Assembly (NCBI GenBank): GCA_029721515.1
Contig: CM056559.1
Coordinates: 7,007,001-7,071,000, forward strand
DNA: 64,000 bases
Direction: 5' to 3'
From: Synanceia verrucosa
Taxonomy: Eukaryota; Chordata; Actinopteri; Perciformes; Synanceiidae
Each line of letters starts with the position of its first letter. Position 1 is the stretch's first letter. Below, in pieces: positions 34,578 through 47,815 of this stretch. A program made the translations under genes and the position numbers. The notes beneath the pieces are model-generated. The model was not told the origin of the DNA. It worked only from the letters and a program-made list of their open reading frames with translations, and searched no databases.

Positions 34578-35753
34578 TCTGGCTAAATGCAGGACCCAGA
34601 GGAGATTATCTGCTTTTACAGGACTTGCCTGATAACTTTTATATTGTCATGATTTATTTGTAGGCCTATATGCTGGTGTTAGCATGCTTAGCTATCAGAT
34701 TAGCAAAACATGTTTGTCTTCATTTCCATCCAAAAGTCTAACTGCATTCTGAGATGATTAAAAACAGAAATTAACTAGTGGGTCAAGCTGCTCTTTATGC
34801 AGAATAAAACAAGACGTACAAGGACATTACTCCGGACAGGATTTGAATTAGAGGAGGAAAAACAGTAGGTAATTGCAGCTGTAAATATCACTGTTGTTGG
34901 GGTTATTAGCCAAAAACACACCGGTGACCAATTATACTAAAATCACCCCACCTCCCCAAGAGGAATAAATTCAGTCCAAACGGGGCTGAGGATTTCTTTT
35001 CTTCTGACATTACCTTACCTTTGCCATTTTAATCAGAATTACTGAATATTAACGAGAAATACATATGATTTTGAACCACATTACCAAGTGTGCAGCTCCA
35101 ATATGTAGGAAAATATACATTTTTGAGCAGCCTCAGTATTGATAGGTACTAAATATTCAAGAACTTCAATCAGAATCGGGGAAAATCACAATTCTACCGC
35201 TTTCATATTAAGACGTATAAAATAATGCATAATTGCATCTTTTATCACATTTATAAGTGCAAGTAATTCTTGCAGATACTGGGGTGAATAATGCTGAAGA
35301 AGTAAACTATGTGCTTTGGTGTACTGTGCCTGGCCACCTGCTGTTTGGGGGAGAATAACTGAACAAGCCAAGTCTTTGTGAACTTAATTGACGTGAATAC
35401 ATTGGCTGATATGGTGGTTGTGACTGAAATTATGGTTGTTACACGACAAAATAAAGACCTGGTGGGCAAAATAGAAGGAAAAAAAAACGGAAAATACATC
35501 AAAGAGTTCAGCTGAGCTCATCCCACTTGGCTGCTTCTCTGGATCCTTAAGCTTCATCTTTACACGAAACAAGCACAACCCACACTGAAACACCTCATCT
35601 TGTACAGTATCCCTTAGAAAACAGACACAAAACCATACTATTGTTCTTCCCCCACCTACATAGTCTTATACAGCATTCCCACACACTTGGAACATTTCAC
35701 ATTGTCACTTTAGTTCATCTACATGTGTATGTAGAAAACAGTGCCTGCCTTAC

Positions 35754-35914
35754 CAAACACTCTCAGACTGAGCTCCTGCTCACTTTCCCCAGCCTTGTTC
35801 TTGGCGATGCAGGTGTACTCTCCTTCGTCCAGCTTGGTAACCTCCATCAGTGTCATTTCTGAGCCGTCGTCATTAAAGCTGTACTTTTCTCCTGCCTCGA
35901 GAACCACTTCGTTC
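35754..35914 (-). CDS. ncam1: ncam1 exon 6: second half of Ig3
   Basis: The exon is 161 nt, acceptor TTTTCCACAG, donor TTTG|GTAAGG. It encodes NEVVLEAGEKYSFNDDGSE, MTLMEVTKLDEGEYTCIAK and NKAGESEQELSLRVF. The motifs DEGEYTC and AKNKAGE correspond to mammalian DEAEYIC and AENKAGE. The hinge to Ig4 is VKPKITY, against AKPKITY in mammals. Confidence 0.94.
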
Positions 35915-37467
35915 CTGTGGAAAACATGTTTGAACATTATATCCCTGTAGCCACTCAAATTCAAACATGAAACAGCACTAAATTATAAACAGTTTTTTTA
36001 AACCAACTAGCTTCATCATCATGACCCTTAAAGCAAAATAACCAGTACTTTCTAGATCCTTGAATGACATGAAAAGATTAAGCGCTGAAGTAGAAGAGCA
36101 GTGATGGAAAATAAAGAGGTGAAGGCTGAAAATCTCAGGGCTGAAAGTAGAATGATAATGTTTTTATTCTGCAAGCCTTTTGACATATCTGGTGTCAAGA
36201 GAACAACAAGAAAATGTGTTTTCATTTTGTCTAAGTGGAGTATAAACTGTCAGGTATAGGAGATAATGATCTCTGGCTTCTAATCTGCCATCACTTGTTT
36301 CAATACTGCTTTCAACCTTTTATGCAGTAGATGTTTTCAAAAAATTGCTGTCTAGCTGCACATGCACAAAAAATGTTGAACGGCGATAAAGTATTAAAAC
36401 AAAGCAGCAGCTCCAGCGGCTCCCAATCTAAACTGTCCACACATCTAACTGCCGGGAACAGTTTAACAAAGCAGGAAGCTATCAATGACTGTATTTAGAG
36501 CCACAGAATAATGTGCCTATTGATGACACAGCAGTCTTCGGGTTTCACTGTTTGCATGCACCTTTGATGCCCTGTGATTAAATATCCCACTGCAATGAAT
36601 AAACCAGTTGCAACATCCCTAGTGTTCTCTATGTGTGTGTGGGTGTCTTTACTTCATTCTACCATATTTATACAATAATGTGTAATATACTACAATGCAA
36701 TAACATTATTTTACAATATAAATGTTACTGATGGTGTGTAAAATTACAGTTTTCATGTAGTCCTGCCACAAACAGCAGTCAAAAAAGAAATAGACTATAA
36801 TGATCATCATGCTTGGATCTTATTTCACGTGCAGGAGGAAAGTGATTCTGTGAAATGAGGCACTTTAGAAACACTTCCTCTCATTTTAGCTTGGTTCTAT
36901 GGATGGAAATTTAGTTTGATCTGTCTGACTGAAATACCAAAACTATTGGAAGGATTGCCATGAAATTTGAATTTCCCTCCAGATTAATAAAGTACCTATG
37001 TACTGTATCTATCTATCTGAAAGTTTGTACAGGTATTATAATACAAAACTAATGTTTATGTTCTTGCCTCAGCTCTAATTTTATACAGAAATTTATATAT
37101 AATGAATGCTATCATGCAAATATAAGATGACAAATGATGAATCACTTATGCCAAATAACAATCTGAGGGTGATACATTTTCACTATAACAGGCTTTAATT
37201 TAATACTAAACTAATAAATAAATCACAATTTCTTCTAGTCGATAAACTGTCTGACTTGTCACAAGTGAAAAAATAATAAGAAGAATAATAATTTTCCTTT
37301 CATTAAACAACAGCCACTTAAGTATTATTAAGTCAGGGTTCTTAAGTGTTTTTGTTGAGGTACATATATGTCTGGGCAGATTCATTGTTTAAATGATCAG
37401 GACAATGAGCCGGACTCTGACATGTGCTCCACAGCATTTGTCTCTCCCGTTGCTAGCAGAGTTTTAC
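35915..37467 (-). other. Intron 5
   Basis: 1.55 kb, AT-rich, with no recognised feature. Confidence 0.6.
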
Positions 37468-37585
37468 CTTGTCCATGTCACCATGGGTTCAGGATAGCCA
37501 TCAACAGCACAAGTCAACATGGCAGGCTGCCCGACATCTGCTGTGGCATTCACCTCTGACTGCCATACCCTGATGGTCGGCAGCA
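37468..37585 (-). CDS. ncam1: ncam1 exon 5: first half of Ig3
   Basis: The exon is 118 nt, acceptor GTGTCTCAG, donor ACAAG|GTAAAA, ending in phase 2. It encodes LPTIRVWQSEVNATADVG, then PAMLTCAVDGYPEPMVTWTR. It has the B-strand Cys, the core Trp and the YPEP turn typical of NCAM Ig3. NAT is an N-glycosylation sequon also present in mammalian Ig3 (VNATANLG). Confidence 0.94.
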
Positions 37586-37953
37586 CTGAGACACGCAGAG
37601 ATAGATAAATAATGAAAAGCATAGAATGAGACGTTGTTAGCGCCATACACAGAAAGATAGTCACATAGATAAATAGCAGGGTTGGGAAGGAAACACAGAC
37701 AGAAGTTGTGACAAATTCAGAGCACTAATTTTAGGCACACTCATTTGCTTGGCTCAGAAGTTGCAGGAAACAGACTTCATTAGCATGGAACATTTTTGAT
37801 ACACGGTTGCTCTAGGCAACTGTTTCCACATTGACGCTGAGCCTGGCCGCCTCTAAGGATATGCAGCTTATTTAAGCGTCATGGGACACCTGCCACATAA
37901 AAACATGCACACAGGAACAAAGAGGAACAGGAAATGGTGAGAGGGTTGCTAAC

Positions 37954-38091
37954 CGTTAACGACGACCTTGATGACCCGTAGATCAATCTCGCCACGGGCC
38001 ATGAGGCGACCCTCACAGGTATACAAACCCTCATCTGTCTTCTTTATGCCACGGATTTGAAGGTGATTGTTGCTCAGTACCTTAAAGCGAA
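37954..38091 (-). CDS. ncam1: ncam1 exon 4: second half of Ig2
   Basis: The exon is 138 nt, acceptor CTTCCTTTCAG, donor AACG|GTTAGC (weaker than the other donors). Its translation was made directly from the sequence: RFKVLSNNHLQIRGIKK, then TDEGLYTCEGRLMARGEI and DLRVIKVVVN. It matches mammalian RFIVLSNNYLQIRGIKK / TDEGTYRCEGRILARGEI, including the F-strand Cys of Ig2. The split codon with exon 5 restores VNV, as in mammals. Confidence 0.94.
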
Positions 38092-39101
38092 CTGAAAGGA
38101 AGCAGAAGATAAACGTCAGATGTGATATATATATGGAAGGTTTAAATTAGGCACATCGCAGTGTTTGAGGATAAAGAGCTCTTATGCTGTAAACAGTGTT
38201 ACATATTGATGCAATGAAACTCTGTATATAAAGAAAACTGTCGTCTGAATTAGTTTTCTATGCCAGTGTTTCACTTTGATACATCTGGCTGACAACAATT
38301 CAACAGTCACGCCTGACTGAGTCACCAATATCTCTGTGTTATTATTGTGACAAATTCAACGTTGAATTTATGCACTTTCATCAAGCTCTATTCCAGTCCA
38401 AAGAATACGCAATATCTTTGTCTGTCTGGGATACAGAAAAAAACAACTCCATTTTGGACAGATTATATGTTATTTCCAAATTCATATCTGTGAGCATGCT
38501 CAACACTCCTTCCACCAGCTCCAGAAAAGAAGAAATATAGCCCACAAGAGCTCTCTCACTTTAATCATGTAGTAATTCAGAATACTATCACAGCCCACAC
38601 ATGAGCTTGTGTTATTACTTTCACAAGCTCAAATGAAAGAGTGATACCAACACCACCAAACACATTATGATATTGCTCAGTGTCAGAGGTGAATAACAGA
38701 GAAATTGTTGTATTTGTCAAATTCAAAACTAAATATTTTTTTTCCTTTCAAAGCACAGGATAAACCCTGGAGTCTAATGGCAGGGCATGAACGACTTCAA
38801 TTTGCATAGTCATTATCGCTTCTTGTGCCTGTGGATGTATTTTGTATGTAGTCTTGCAGTTTGTTGCAGTCGTGTTGATTACAGTTACATTGTAGTCTCA
38901 TTTTTTTTCAATTTAGTTGAATTGTTAATATGGGTATGGTCATATTTGACTATTTACTGATTTACTAACTCAAGACTGAAATTTTACTTCTGAATGCAAC
39001 ATGACAAAGATCACAGAATAGTTAAAACAGATGACAATAACTAAGCAGCAAATCAATTTTTTTTTTTAAATATATCTATTTGCTGTACAGAGAGCTCTTA
39101 C
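38092..39101 (-). other. Intron 3
   Basis: 1.0 kb within Ig2; no recognised feature. Confidence 0.6.
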
Positions 39102-39245
39102 CATCTTTTTCCATCTGTATCTTTGCCCCTTTATATTTCCAGAAGATAGTGGGCGGAGGCGAACTGATGACATCACACACAATGTTGGCATTGTCTCCTT
39201 CATTGAACTCTTGGGGCGAGGGTGCATTTGTGAAGGTGATTTTTT
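39102..39245 (-). CDS. ncam1: ncam1 exon 3: first half of Ig2
   Basis: The exon is 144 nt, acceptor ATATTTCAG, donor GATG|GTAAGA. It encodes KITFTNAPSPQEFNEGD, then ANIVCDVISSPPPTIFWKYKG and a short basic/acidic stretch ending EKD. The Ig2 Cys and Trp are in the expected places (IVCDV, IFWKY). In mammals the corresponding KHKGRDVILKKD stretch is the heparin-binding site; here it reads KYKGAKIQMEKD and is less basic, so heparin affinity may be weaker (inference). Confidence 0.94.
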
Positions 39246-40599
39246 CTGAAATATAACACAGTATAATCACTTTTTAGTAACTGAATAAACATTTAACTAT
39301 GAGTCTCATCCAACTTCACTTCGTTTGATTGCTGGGAAGGAATTCATATTCGCTACACACAAAGGAATTTGTTGAGCATATGTTTAGAAAATTTGTTTTT
39401 CAAAATAATACCAGCATTATTTTTTTCCACAAAGTCTTGCAATTTGAGAATATTTTCCCAGAGGAGAGAAGATTGCTTGGCAATTTTTAGCAATCAACAT
39501 CTCTTCTATGTACAAAAAGTCAATTCTGTACCATTGTAGAAGACACCAACTTTATTATAACTACAGTAACGATGGCTTTCTTCTGCTCAACCTTTCTTTC
39601 TGAGGCAGCGATTTGCTCTGTTCACAGCTAGTTAACAGAACTGAAGCATTTCTAATTTACAGCAATTCTTCCACCAATTGGTTAAAGGGGAGCTCTGTCA
39701 TACTTTCATTTTCTCTTAGTGGCAGAAGTTGGTGTGTATAGTTTTGACAACAGCAGGAGCTTGCTTGATGTGAATATGTGAGTTGGCTACAAGCCAGTAC
39801 CATGAAGTGCTTCATTTAAAAAATCTCTTAAAATGTCCTTCTTACAACACAATTTTCTTAAAGGCATACAGCACCTGTAAAGGGCCATTTGTGCTTGAAC
39901 AACTCAAACTGCGTATCCCTGAATACTTGAAGAAAACTTGTTTTTCTTGAAGGTCTCCACTGTGAATGAATAATCAAAAAACACAAAAAAGTCTTGATGA
40001 CCTGGACTTGCACAGAGACTTGTCTGTTTTTGCTAAAGCCTCCATCTACTTCAATTCATCGAGATTTTTCTCAGTTTTTCGGATTCTCCGTGCCGCCATG
40101 TGAGACAAATTTCTCTTTTAAGGTAACACAGTGTGAAGTATTCCTCTCACATTTACTGAGCCATAGAAAAAGACAAACACATGCTGCAATCTTATTTTGC
40201 GACAAACTTTATATTGATTTTACTATGCAGTTGCTGCATGGATGACCACTTCTAATAAGACCTTAAACTAGGAAATGAAATAACAGGAAAAAGTTTTGTT
40301 TGGGGAAGGGTTTCATCTCTGATGGACATTTGCTGATGCTTGGCATTCATGGAAAATAAAACCCATTACTCACAAGAACTGCACAACAGACAGCATCATT
40401 AAGCAGCCCTCTAATGGTCTTCCGACCGTTTATTGAACTGATGAAAAATCCATCCTCACTTGAAAAGAAAAAAGAGTAATGTGTTGCCCTTGAGCAGTCA
40501 ATAAAATACTATGAGTTCAATAAACAGCATTTTTTTTTCCTTCTCCTGTTCATACGACTCAATAATTTGGAAAGCGTGTGGGTGGGGGAAAATACTTAC
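39246..40599 (-). other. Intron 2
   Basis: 1.35 kb between Ig1 and Ig2; no recognised feature. Confidence 0.6.
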
Positions 40600-40803
40600 G
40601 GAAGATTTTTACTTTGACGGTCGACTCCCCTTGCTGGTCTCCATTGGTGGCGACACACTTGTATGTCCCTGCGTTTTCAGTCCCGGCTTTGTACAGTGTG
40701 AGGGTGGAAGATGACTCATCATTACGGGATACCGTTATGTCTGGTCTGTTCGGTTCTATCCTGTCCCCACTTGGCCCAAACCAGTCGATGTGCTTGGCAA
40801 CAC
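40600..40803 (-). CDS. ncam1: ncam1 exon 2: second half of Ig1
   Basis: The exon is 204 nt, acceptor CAGTTGTAG|GTG, donor TTCC|GTAAGT. It encodes VAKHIDWFGPSGDRIEP, then NDESSSTLTLYKA, GTYKCVATNGD and VKVKIF. The core Trp (IDWF) and the F-strand Cys (YKC) of Ig1 are present. The loop after exon 1 is a few residues shorter than the mammalian VAGDAKDKDISW. The exon joins exon 3 through a split CAA codon to give KIFQKITF, like mammalian KIFQKLMF. Ig1 packs against Ig2 in the known NCAM cis dimer. Confidence 0.94.
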
Positions 40804-41126
40804 CTACAACTGAGAGCGTGGTGAAGAGCAGTATGTTAGAAAACAGTTATCTAAACTACGCACATTCACCATCAGGAAAGGTTACCAGTGCCCACAGCTG
40901 TGCACTGAAGCCTGTGGGTTGAGCATTTTAGTTCTTTTAAACAATCAACATGCCTGAAAAGTCAAAGGAAAGAACGTCATCAAATAATACACTCACACAT
41001 TTTTATATGTGAATATTTGTATGTATATTTTTTAATATAAGAACATGTTATTAGTCTGTTATTTTCATGAGAATATCTTGTCTCTGTTGACATTTTGTTT
41101 TGATGCAGGGTGTTCAGTAAACTTAC

Positions 41127-41201
41127 CTTCACACATGAAGAACTTGGACTCTCCAAGACTAATCTCACCATGACTTGGTGTGATCTGCACTTCCAGAGAA
41201 A
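41127..41201 (-). CDS. ncam1: ncam1 exon 1: N-terminus of mature protein, first half of Ig1
   Basis: The exon is 75 nt. It follows a T-rich acceptor ending TTTGTAG and ends at the donor GAAG|GTAAGT. It starts in phase 1 (second base of a codon) and ends with one base of the next codon. It encodes SLEVQITPSHGEISLGE, then SKFFMCE, matching the mammalian start SLQVDIVPSQGEISVGE / SKFFLCQ. The Cys is the B-strand cysteine of Ig1. The first base of the split codon comes from the missing exon 0; if that base is G, the residue is Val, as in mammals. Confidence 0.93.
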
Positions 41202-43149
41202 CTACAAAAAAAAAAAAACCCACAAATATAATACATCAGAAACTTGCCAACATAGGCTAATAAATGAGCATGAAATGCAGAAATACAGTTTCACGAGCAT
41301 GTCAGAGAACTATGGTGGCCTGCAGGTAATGTAAAATGGAAAAGGCTCTCAGTGTTTGGTTCGTCCTTTCTGGACTCTGTGAAGTGGACCTGCTCCCTCA
41401 GAGGACATAAAGGGCTCATTCTTACCTAATGGAAACACAATGACTGATTAGTTTCAAGTGATTATACACTAATGACAAGATAGTCATGCATATCGCATTC
41501 TATTTCTCCAAATAGATCCCCAAAATGTTACATACTGCTCATTTAATGTTTTATGTTTGATTTGCTAGTTAAAGGAAAAAGTATTGAGTTCATACTTCTT
41601 TTTGATATTTAACACTTCAACGATTTGGTTTCATTTTCATTAATGATTTTATTTTAGAACAATTAGTGAAAGTACTGATGTAAAACTTTAAATGCACAAT
41701 CAAAGAAAGCAGCAACTAAAACAACACGAATCAAACTAATTCATTCCCTGCTGGAGGCTCAAATTACAGCAGCTATAATGTTCCTTGCTTGTAGCTGGTG
41801 CCGTCTACATCTATGAACATACATATCTGTTACTGTTAGAAAAGGAAACCTGTGTTAAACAATGCACATGCACATCCCAAAACTGACTTGTTTTAGGTCT
41901 CAGCCATATTACCAAAAAACCTGATTCCTCCTGTTTGTTCTTTTGCCTGAAGTCTTCCTGTCTTTTCAAGAGAAATATCATCCAGCCAACACTGCAGTTA
42001 TTCAGTTAACACACAGCAGTTGGTAAGAACCAATGCCACTTCAGAAAAGTACATTTTAAGGTGCTTTTAAAATCCAAGCTGTCTGTCAAACAAGATGGCC
42101 TAAATGCAGCACATCTCTCAGTGAAAGCCCACACTTAATCAAAGACTGGATGAAAAAGACAGATTCCTGTTACTTGATAAAGCTGGAGAATGGCCTAAAA
42201 CACTTAATTAGAACAAAGCTTCACTTGTTTCCTGCAGAATCTCTCATGGGACCCCATGGTGTGACTAAGAACTGTGACTAAATGGGGCCAAAACTCATAA
42301 AAATGCATGTGCCAGTGTGACCACTGCTCAGTATAACTGGCAAGAAATCATTATTTTGCAAAGCCAAAGTTAACAAATTTAAATTGCTTGGGTTCTTTTT
42401 TGGCTAAAGGCGCGAAAGTCAATTTAATTTAACAGATTTTTGTGCAGATAAATATATACAGTTATTCTTCTGTGATGTTTTAGGCAAAGAAAAGCAGCAA
42501 ATATTCACATTTGAGAAGCTGGAACTGATGAATTTAGGGATTTCTGACTTAAACAACTGATCAGTTATTGATAGTTTATCTCTGGATTGGCTAAACAACC
42601 AGAATAACACACAAGATCATAATTATAGATATTAAAAAGGATAAACCTGAAAAAAGAAAGCTCTTGTCACTGTTACTAATGCAGGGAAGATTCAGAAAAA
42701 AAATATTTGAATGAACCAAATACTGTTTCCTACATCTTCCAGAGAGTGATGATAAGTAAGCGTGTAGAGTCCAATCCCTCATCACATCAGAGCAGCAGTA
42801 TTCACTGTTGTTTGCACTCTCTGCTGTCAGATCATCCTCATTTAATTCAAATTAACAAAATAGACTATTACAGATGGCATGCATGACAGTTATTAGAAGG
42901 TTTTATTTATAAATGAGCCAAATGGTTTCATGTCGTCATCAGAGTTTGATCTTCAAAATGGAGGAACATAAAACTAGACATCAAAATCTCCACTCGTACT
43001 ATTTCCATATGAACTGCTAACTAAAACAATGTTATGCTAATTTTATGGATAAGGCTTTAGTTTTAATTGGACAGAGGAAATAAGTGTGGTTGGTATTCAT
43101 TTAGTCAAATAGGCAGCTCATTTGCAGGAGGCATGGCAATGATGATTAT

Positions 43150-43215
43150 TCAAGTCAAGTGAATTTTATTTGTAAAGCACATTATCACATCCAATGTCGG
43201 TGCTTCAGTGCTTTA
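43150..43215. repeat. Short teleost interspersed-repeat fragment
   Basis: The text tcaagtcaagtgaatttta, then tttgtaaagcacattatcac, resembles the end of a very common fish interspersed repeat (TTTATTTATAAAGCAC type). Limits and family are uncertain. Confidence 0.4.
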
Positions 43216-43488
43216 CTTCTGTAACAGTTCTCAACCCAGAGGTGCAGCTATTTAAGCAGGCGAGGACCTTCAAGATATGCTACATTCACTTTAAAAATGG
43301 CTTGAAACCAGACTGCAAACAGGAAACAGAGACAGTTTTATACATGCAGTTGCCAATTTATTATGTGCACCTAGTGTGACTATAACTAATGCAGTCTAAT
43401 AAAACAGGCCTGCATTAAATCAAATCTACCAACCTATTTATGAAGGAAGACTAAATATTATGAACACCTAACTCGACACACAATACAG

Positions 43489-44071
43489 CAGTGGTTCTCA
43501 ACCTGTGGTATGTGTACCACTGGTGGTACTTGCGTCCCCTGTTGGTGGAACTTGGAGGGATCCCTGGAATCTCAATGTAAATGCTTGTAAAAGCTTGATA
43601 TAATTGAAATATGGGTTTAACATAATGAAATAATGAGCATTGCTTTTCCTGTTGCGGATATGAACTGCCCACTCCTGTAGCAGAACATCCAAACACAGAA
43701 CAGATCACTGCGTTTGGATGGAGGAGCCCAGGCCGCGGTGATGATTTGTTGTGAGGTGAGGGAGGGTCTGAATGAAGAACATTTTCTGAAATACATGTTC
43801 TGAATAATGAGAGTTGTGTTCTCAATACCCCTTACATTGTATGAGATATGTGCGGAAGAGTTTGCTAGCTGTATTGCTGCCACTTGGTACAATGTGGCTG
43901 TGGCTGACAAAAGTTAACAATAAATAATGACATTAGGAATAAATGTGCCTCCTGTGTGAACTGTGCAGAGCTGAACAGACTGTATTTTAACATTGGTCAT
44001 ATGATGGCACTTGGACAGCCAACTACTTCCTCAGGTGGTACTTGGTGTAAAAAAAAGTTTGACAATCTCTG
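43489..44071. mobile_element. hAT-like non-autonomous transposon, about 0.58 kb
   Basis: The left end is cagtggttctcaacctgtgg, a typical hAT/Charlie-type terminus; the right end in reverse complement is cagagattgtcaaac followed by a T run and an inverted ACCAAGTACCACC matching the ggtggtacttg near the left end. The 8-bp flanks caatacag and tactagag share five positions, compatible with a decayed target duplication. No transposase frame remains. Confidence 0.7.
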
Positions 44072-47000
44072 TACTAGAGCATTCAAAATGACCAGGAAAA
44101 CAACAAGCACTTTTCTAAAACAGTTCAACTGCATTCGTGAAGACAGGATTTATTGCAGGTGTTGCATTAGTTTTAGTTGGGTGCATCTAATAACTTGAAA
44201 GTGAGTCGCCAGTATAACTGCTACATAATTCCCAAATTATGGAGGAACAAGTACTAAAAATTGATAACTGATAAATTGCTAACGAGAAAAAAAAAACATT
44301 TGTGGGTGTTAAGACATCACAAACTTTCATCTAACTGAATCAGCTGTGTGCACTGAATGGATGTCATGAAGTCAGAAAGCAGTGAGCCACATCGTGAAAC
44401 CTGTCAGTATACTTCACAGTACTGCGTTTCTTATATTAAAACCAACAATGCAAAACCGTTCTCATATCCTGCAAGCAAGCTGACATTAAAAAGGATGACG
44501 GCCCCACGGGGAATTTCCATCACACGATCGCACCATCCTCTTTCGTCTCTCACTGTGTTTTTATTTTATTTTATTCTTTATGGAATATCACAATAAAAGC
44601 ACACCATATCTGTACACCCTATTTCATAAATGTAGCCTAAAATAGCATTAAATAAAGCAATAATTAGATCGAAGGCAGAGCCGTGGCTGCTCTTTGCACA
44701 TAGTTATGAAAAAGACAGTAATTGCTCTCCAAACAGCAGCTCACTTTTCATATATTTAGGAGGCTAACAAGCTACCATAGCTCAGCAGGTCCAGTTCACA
44801 GGGCAGAAAGTATTTCAAAGCATGGGGGTGGCCAAATTACGAGAAGAAACTGTCCTAGAAATTTAATCTGCATGTGAATCCCCAGTGATTCATCCATTTT
44901 AAACCCAGTAGGACTGAAACTGACTGAAGTTAAAAAGAACGTGCACAGTAGAGGGAAGAAGAACACAGTTTCGAGTCTTTTTTGACAGAGAGATGCATTG
45001 TTCTCCATTGTGGCTTTAAATTCAATGAGTAGATTTCCCATAGGTCAATCAATATCAAGGGGGTGCCTCTGTTGTACCTCTATTGAGTCAGAGCTGTATC
45101 ATAACACTTGAAAACTTCAGTTCCTACAAATGAAGGCTTCTAAATAGACAGAATGTGGTACAACACTAAACATAAGAGGGAATATATTTGTTTTAAAATT
45201 TGAAAACTTTTACTGATGCATGAAAACTGAAGATTTACATATGCAGTATATTTTCACATCTCTTCTTTTCTTTAGAAAACTCTACCATAGACAGCTGCTA
45301 TCTCTACAAACTGCTAATAATCAAGTCTTTGACCTACTGTGAACTTACTGCATGCTTCAAGCTGGAAAATAAAATTCAAAGTATTACTGTTTTGGAACGA
45401 GGACTTAAAACTGAGTAGGAAGAAAGATGGCCCTGGAAGGTGCTATGTACCACTAATTGGCAAACCTAACCTAAGGCTTGCAAAAGTTGCATACAATCAG
45501 GAGTAAAATGCCCAAACCTGTGCTGGGTTTCCTAGTTGTTAAAGCCTTCACCACGGTAATTGAGAGGACCCACAGTATAAAGAAATAAACAATGAGCAGA
45601 TAATAGTGATCTAGTTCAAGGAAAAATCCACATCTTGGCATGCATATTAAAATGCCTTTAAATGTTCCTTTTACAAAAACTAAATGAAGGTTAAAAAATT
45701 TAATCAACCCAACCAAAATCAACCTTGATCAAGCAACTATAATACAATAACTGAACCTGGGGATGTGAAGTTAGACTACAAAGAGGAATATCAGGGACAC
45801 GGGCAAAAGACAAAAGGGAAATAGTATGATCTTTGATTTCATTTCACTCTCACCACTCAAGAGGAACACCAAACGAACAAAAAAAGAGAATAATTAGACT
45901 GAAGAATCTCTGCCTTCGAGACATTTATGAACGGACAATATGGTTCGAGCCCTGAAAATCAGCTGCCAACAAATGGAGAATGAAGAATGCCAAAATCAGA
46001 GTTGCAAATTAAGTCTTAATTACAATCACACCATGTGTTCAGTTTGACCCATGAGCAGAGAATGAACTGAAGGTTCATCTAAATTTTACAGCAACACCTA
46101 GACAAACGCCAAGAACACACCAGCAGTAAATCTAGTTGTTGGTCTATTTTCTTGCAACCAAACAGGAAATCATAAGACACATCTAAATGCAACACAAGCG
46201 CTGTGGCTCTGACATTAGCAGTTCATTTGTGTTTCCTGTAGCTGTGAGCAATGTTACATTTGGATGCAGGCTGATTGTGACTATAGGAGGCAGCTTGCAG
46301 TGTCAATAATTCATGCCTCTGTATGTCATCAACATCGATGTCTGTCGTCTCAGAGCAATCTCATCAAAAACATACCAACATGGAGAAGAAATACTACATC
46401 ATTAGAGGTTACATATCACCAGTGACACTATTTCTCTGCTGCTTCTTAATGCAGATCACAGAACAATGCAGCAAAGTACTTAATATTTGAATGTAACCCA
46501 GAAATGACTGCATCTTTCCTAACTAAAATGTTTCTATTTAAGGGCCATATTCATGTTTTGTTCAGTACAGCCAGGAGGCATTATCCCAAGTAATTATAAA
46601 GCACTGCACAGACATGTGCCCTGTATGTGTATGGTAGTCTAGTGATGGTGGTGGAAGGATGGTTGTTATTTCATGGATGAAAATGATGGACATTGATGTA
46701 CTTGGGCTATAGTAATCAGTGGTTGCAGCTGGAGATCCTTAAATATCCTCATGTAGCCTGAAACCATCCTTTCTAGTTCGGGTTATATCTTAAGTTTAAG
46801 TTCCCCCATGGGAATACGCTGGCTTTTCTACAGTTATGTTGGAAGTGGCTGATAAGATAAGAAGAGCAAGGACACCATATATGAGAATTTATGCAGAGCT
46901 TGGCCTCTTTCCTCTGGCCTCCTTACTTATCTAAGAACAACACCACGGGTGCTACAGCCTCTGCTGCTGGATGTGGTGGTAAGCCTCGACCCAAGCTGCG

Positions 47001-47325
47001 ACTTGCTTCACTTGCCGTGTGGGATTATGCTCATTATCTATCTGCCAGCGTAAAACACACACAACTTGCCACATAGATAGCCACAATTACAAACCTTAGC
47101 ATAACAATCTGTCATCTGTCCTTCAAGTGAAAGGTACTCTAGACACCAGAGCTGGGAAGATCACGGAGTAGTGTATAAAACAGTATGTTTGCAGTATACT
47201 AATTTGTATATGTGACTTGTGACATAGCACAAAATATGTTGTCTTTGCATAGTTTTACCTTTAAAAGGCAAAAATATTATTTACAGATATTTCAGATACT
47301 AAAGTGTATCAAAATAAATGAAGAC

Positions 47326-47353
47326 ATTTGTGGCACATGAATGTGCCACAAAT
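47326..47353. repeat. Perfect 12-bp hairpin
   Basis: atttgtggcaca and tgtgccacaaat are exact reverse complements around a tgaa loop. Confidence 0.9.
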
Positions 47354-47737
47354 TAAATGTTAAATAGCTTTTAAGGGGTAGCTTCTGAACGCAAATTATA
47401 GAGGTCAACTGTCTAAAGGACCGAAGTGCCTCAGTAACGACGCCAGTTAATACTGTATCGCAAAAGACTGACTCACAATAGAACGAACTCAGAAGCATTT
47501 CGTAGAGAACAAACACAGCACTGAGACTGCAGTCTTAAAGGGACAATGTTGATCCAAAGAGGTTGCATTCAGGACTCACTACTTTTAAGGAACAAGTGAG
47601 TGTTTGCTTGCTGCTCATGCCTCTCAACCACAGTTATACTCACTTCTACCAGTTGCTATGGAAACGTGTTTCCCAGCTCCCCTCTCCCCATATTTTGACA
47701 TCACCGCTCTCTCTCTCTCTTGTATGGCGGTCTGATT

Positions 47738-47815
47738 GGACGCAGCAGTGCAGCCTCTGAGGAGAGACTATTTACATTGAAGAGGTTGTTAAAACACAGA
47801 GCACAACTTCAACTG
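47738..47815 (+). repeat. Dispersed repeat, copy 1
   Basis: This stretch of about 77 bp starting ggacgcagcagtgcagcctc recurs at 48945 in the same orientation with several substitutions and small gaps. Confidence 0.8.

Larger units (their letters stand above)
32528..35753 (-). other. Intron 6
   Basis: This 3.2 kb intron lies between Ig3 and Ig4. It contains a perfect 14-bp palindromic hairpin (32642-32675), a 20-bp triplication (32721-32780), and a poly-A/TTAG simple repeat (34543-34577). No exon or transposon call was made for the rest. Confidence 0.6.
4264..41201 (-). other. ncam1: NCAM1-type gene body (exon 0 outside window)
   Basis: This is a minus-strand gene for a neural cell adhesion molecule: five Ig domains, two fibronectin III domains, then a GPI anchor or a transmembrane segment with cytoplasmic tail. 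I assembled it from 18 core exons plus a VASE microexon. All junctions have GT/AG sites and compatible phases. Exons 1-14, 16, 17 and 19 encode 820 mature residues, close to mammalian NCAM140. Family members act at the cell surface in homophilic adhesion, FGF-receptor signalling and neurite outgrowth, and carry polysialic acid on Ig5. NCAM1 is favoured over NCAM2 by the exon 17 text (KDESKEPIVEVRTED...), by an exon 18 related to NCAM180, and by VASE. Only the signal-peptide exon is missing. The ncam1a/ncam1b assignment is open. Confidence 0.95.
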
